This document shows positions 6,371 through 8,200 of a stretch of 8,200 bases of DNA, piece by piece. The stretch is from assembly GCA_021780585.1 (NCBI GenBank), contig JAJXYM010000023.1:1-8200 (forward strand). The letters are read 5' to 3'. Source of the stretch: Deltaproteobacteria bacterium. Its GTDB lineage: Bacteria; Desulfobacterota; Binatia; Binatales; Binataceae. A model generated the notes under the pieces. The model worked only from the letters and a program-made list of their open reading frames with translations. It ran no database searches and was not told the origin of the DNA. Position 1 is the first letter of the stretch, and the number at the start of each line of letters is the position of its first letter. A program made the translations under genes and the position numbers.

Positions 6371-7009
6371 ATGAGGCATCGGGTGATGATCGGCGTGCTG
6401 ACGCTCGCCGCGGTGGCGCTGGCGGGGATCGCGCACGCCCAGGAGAAGCTCGCTTTCGTCGATATTCAGCGCGCGCTGAACGATTGCCGCAACGGCAAGA
6501 CCGCCAAGGCCGAATTCAAGATTCGCCTGCAGCGGGTCCAGTCGCAGTTGCAACAGGAACAGGGCGAGGTGCAGTCGCTCAAGGACCAGATCGAAAAGAA
6601 GGGTTCGCTGATGCAGCCCGATCAGCGCCAGAACGTCGAAAACGAATACGCCAAGAAGCTGCGCGACTTTCAGGCCGACTACAAGACTTCGAGCGACGAA
6701 CTGCAGGAGCGCGACAAGGAGATGACCGGCGCGATCGTGCGTGATTTGGCGACGGTGGTGCGCCAGATTGGCCAGCGCGAAGGTTATACGATGGTGATGG
6801 AGAAGGGCGGCCTGCTGTGGGCCAGCTCCTCGATCGATATCACCGACCAGGTGATTCGCGCGTACGACGCGATGAACGTCAAGCCCGGCGCGCTGGGCGC
6901 CGAAGCCGAAGCGGGCGGAGGTCGCGCGGAAGGCTTCGCCTCCGGCCGCCCGCCGCGCGAGGCGCCGCCGTCCGACGCGGAGTCGGGTCGTTCCACGATT
7001 TCGAAATAA
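6371..7009 (+). CDS. skp: Periplasmic OMP chaperone Skp/OmpH
   Basis: The 212-aa secreted chaperone binds unfolded outer-membrane proteins in the periplasm and delivers them to BamA; known members are trimers with coiled-coil tentacles. A classic signal peptide has likely cleavage AHA|QE after residue 23. KLAFVDIQRALND (27-38) is the conserved first strand and helix of OmpH. A long charged, Gln/Lys/Glu-rich coiled coil spans about 44-135. The conserved close GYTMVMEKGGLLWASSSIDITDQVI is at 138-162. The single Cys39 is in NDCRNGK. E. coli Skp is 161 aa. The excess here is mostly a 40-residue tail (about 172-212) rich in Gly, Ala, Arg, Pro and Glu, which looks disordered. The gene lies 125 nt after bamA, the usual neighbour, and 25 nt before fabZ. 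Confidence 0.93.
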   Translation: MRHRVMIGVLTLAAVALAGIAHAQEKLAFVDIQRALNDCRNGKTAKAEFKIRLQRVQSQLQQEQGEVQSLKDQIEKKGSLMQPDQRQNVENEYAKKLRDFQADYKTSSDELQERDKEMTGAIVRDLATVVRQIGQREGYTMVMEKGGLLWASSSIDITDQVIRAYDAMNVKPGALGAEAEAGGGRAEGFASGRPPREAPPSDAESGRSTISK

Positions 7010-7034
7010 CGGCGCGCGAGCGGAGCGTTCCCGA

Positions 7035-7484
7035 GTGGCCATCGACGACAAGCGCGAACTCGACCGTATCCTGGGGCTGCTGCCGCATCGCTATCCCTTC
7101 CTGCTGGTCGACCGGGTGCTGGAACTGGACGGCGAACGCGCGGTCACGCTCAAGAACGTGACCGTGAACGAGCCGTTTTTCGTCGGCCATTTTCCCGGCT
7201 ATCCGGTGATGCCGGGGGTGCTGATCTGCGAGGCGATGGCGCAATCGGCGGCGATTCTGGCGCTGGCGATGATCGGCGAGCGGCGCAGCCTGTTTATGCT
7301 CACCGGACTCGACAAGGTGCGCTTTCGCCGGCGGGTGGCGCCGGGCGATCAGCTCCGGATCGAAATCCGGCTGGTCAAGCATCACCATCCGTTATGGAAG
7401 ATGCACGGCGAGGCGCGGGTGGGAGACGAACTGGCGGCCGAGGCCGAGTTGTCGGCGATGGAAGTGGAGGGGCAAGTACCATAG
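7035..7484 (+). CDS. fabZ: 3-hydroxyacyl-[acyl-carrier-protein] dehydratase FabZ
   Basis: The 149-aa cytoplasmic hot-dog-fold enzyme removes water from 3-hydroxyacyl-ACP to give trans-2-enoyl-ACP in fatty-acid elongation. The conserved N-terminal motif LPHRYPFLLVDRVLEL is at 16-31. The active-site motif GHFPGYPVMPGVL has catalytic His52, and the active-site Glu is Glu66 in ICEAMAQSAA. FRRRVAPGDQLRIEI (97-111) is also typical. Length matches the family (about 150 aa). The start is GTG at 7035 with GGAG at 7022-7025, 9 nt upstream; no ATG is available at the family N-terminus. Next to lpxA it shares the 3-hydroxyacyl-ACP branch point between phospholipid and lipid A synthesis, which explains the conserved pairing. 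Confidence 0.96.
   Translation: MAIDDKRELDRILGLLPHRYPFLLVDRVLELDGERAVTLKNVTVNEPFFVGHFPGYPVMPGVLICEAMAQSAAILALAMIGERRSLFMLTGLDKVRFRRRVAPGDQLRIEIRLVKHHHPLWKMHGEARVGDELAAEAELSAMEVEGQVP
7466..7470 (+). promoter_or_regulatory. Ribosome binding site that bears on the lpxA start
   Basis: GGAGG (continued as GGAGGGG to 7472) lies inside the last codons of fabZ. It is 10 nt before an ATA at 7481, 22 nt before an ATT at 7493 and 37 nt before the first canonical start, GTG 7508. Its spacing fits ATA 7481 best and the GTG poorly. Confidence 0.5.
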
Positions 7485-8200
7485 GCGGCCGGATTCATCC
7501 CGCGGCCGTGATCGACCGTCACGCCGAGCTTGACTCCACGGTCGAGGTCGGCGCCGGCGCGGTGATCGGCGCGCACGTGCGAATCGGCGCGCGCACCGTG
7601 ATCGGACCGTACGCCGTGATCGAGGGCGACACGACGATCGGCTCCGGCAACCGCATCTTTCAGTTCGCGTCGGTCGGCGCGGAACCGCAGGACCTCAAAT
7701 ATCGCGGCGAACGGTCGCGGCTGGTGATCGGCGACGACAACCGGATCCGCGAGTTCACGACGATCCATCGCGGCACCGAAGGCGGCGGGATGGAGACGCG
7801 GATCGGCAATCGCGTGCTGCTGATGAACTACGCGCATGTCGCGCACGACTGTTCGATCGGCGACGATTCGATAATCGCCAATTCGACCGAGTTGGCGGGC
7901 CATTGCGTGCTCGAGGAATGGGTGGTGACGGCCGGGATGTGCGGCGTGCATCAGTTCAGCCGGATCGGCGCGCACGCGATCGTCGCCGCCGGATCGAAGG
8001 TGGCGCAGGACGTGCCGCCCTACGCGATGGTCGCGGGGGATCGGGCGCGGCTGGTCGGCGTCAATACCACCGGCCTCGAGCGGCGCGGTTTCAGTCCCGC
8101 GACGATCGCCGCCCTGCGCGGGGCCTTCCGCACGCTCTTTTACGGCAAACTGCTGCGCGACGAGGCGATGCGCCGGGTGCTGGCGGATGCGGGCGAAATC
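7481..8200 (+). CDS. lpxA: UDP-N-acetylglucosamine O-acyltransferase LpxA, 3'-truncated by window edge
   Basis: LpxA transfers a 3-hydroxyacyl chain from ACP to the 3-OH of UDP-GlcNAc, the first step of lipid A synthesis, in the cytoplasm. I translated 240 codons running off the right edge; E. coli LpxA is 262 aa, so only the end is missing. Left-handed beta-helix hexapeptide repeats begin at IHPAAVIDRHAEL and run to about residue 185. Family motifs are IFQFASVGAEPQDLKYRGE (59-77), TIHRGT (94-99), AHVAHDC with catalytic His122 (E. coli His125), GVHQF with His157 and Gln158, and AQDVPPYAMV. The helical C-terminal part starts near GLERRGFSPATI. The start is unresolved: ATA 7481 overlaps the fabZ TAG and has a good Shine-Dalgarno, while the first canonical start, GTG 7508, would remove the family-conserved IHPAAV. 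Coordinates use the ATA; a conservative annotation would be 7508..8200. The residue matching the E. coli acyl-length ruler Gly173 is Ala170. Confidence 0.93.
   Translation, partial: MGGRIHPAAVIDRHAELDSTVEVGAGAVIGAHVRIGARTVIGPYAVIEGDTTIGSGNRIFQFASVGAEPQDLKYRGERSRLVIGDDNRIREFTTIHRGTEGGGMETRIGNRVLLMNYAHVAHDCSIGDDSIIANSTELAGHCVLEEWVVTAGMCGVHQFSRIGAHAIVAAGSKVAQDVPPYAMVAGDRARLVGVNTTGLERRGFSPATIAALRGAFRTLFYGKLLRDEAMRRVLADAGEI

Noticed and set aside
1735..8200. A novel biological system hidden in the plus-strand cluster
   Set aside because: Every gene belongs to a well-known envelope biogenesis family in a conserved order; I found no unexplained gene.

Overview
This GC-rich window comes from a Gram-negative (diderm, LPS-making) bacterium. 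It is almost entirely cell-envelope biogenesis. Gene content and order (lolC/E-lolD-bamA-skp-fabZ-lpxA, beside a type II secretion secretin) resemble deltaproteobacteria-like lineages such as Desulfobacterota, Myxococcota or Binatota. That placement is inferred from gene order and composition, not from a phylogeny.

Left part, minus strand (1-1457): the N-terminal ~485 residues of a GspD secretin, cut by the window edge inside its N3 domain. Its N3 domain carries a striking Gly/Met-rich low-complexity insertion. The divergent intergenic region (1458-1734) has no convincing gene. It holds a strong gspD Shine-Dalgarno sequence, an 8-bp palindrome over a -10-like box, a hairpin that forms a C(UUCG)G tetraloop on the gspD strand, and a small AT-rich patch with another inverted repeat.

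Right part, plus strand (1735-8200): six co-directional genes, probably one or two transcripts. A LolC/E-type permease and LolD ATPase (4-nt overlap) release lipoproteins from the inner membrane. BamA inserts beta-barrel proteins into the outer membrane. Skp/OmpH chaperones unfolded outer-membrane proteins across the periplasm. FabZ makes the unsaturated intermediate of fatty-acid elongation, on the route to the 3-hydroxyacyl-ACP pool. LpxA (cut by the right edge) uses that pool to start lipid A synthesis. Together they supply lipoproteins, barrel proteins and LPS to the outer membrane. The gene usually found between skp and fabZ in this cluster, lpxD, is absent here.

I see no mobile element, CRISPR array, tRNA/rRNA or defence system, and nothing that amounts to an undescribed system. 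The points most worth a second look are the GspD Gly/Met tract, the lpxA start codon (no ATG/GTG/TTG where the protein should begin, but a well-placed Shine-Dalgarno before an ATA), the missing lpxD, and the structured gspD/lolC intergenic region.
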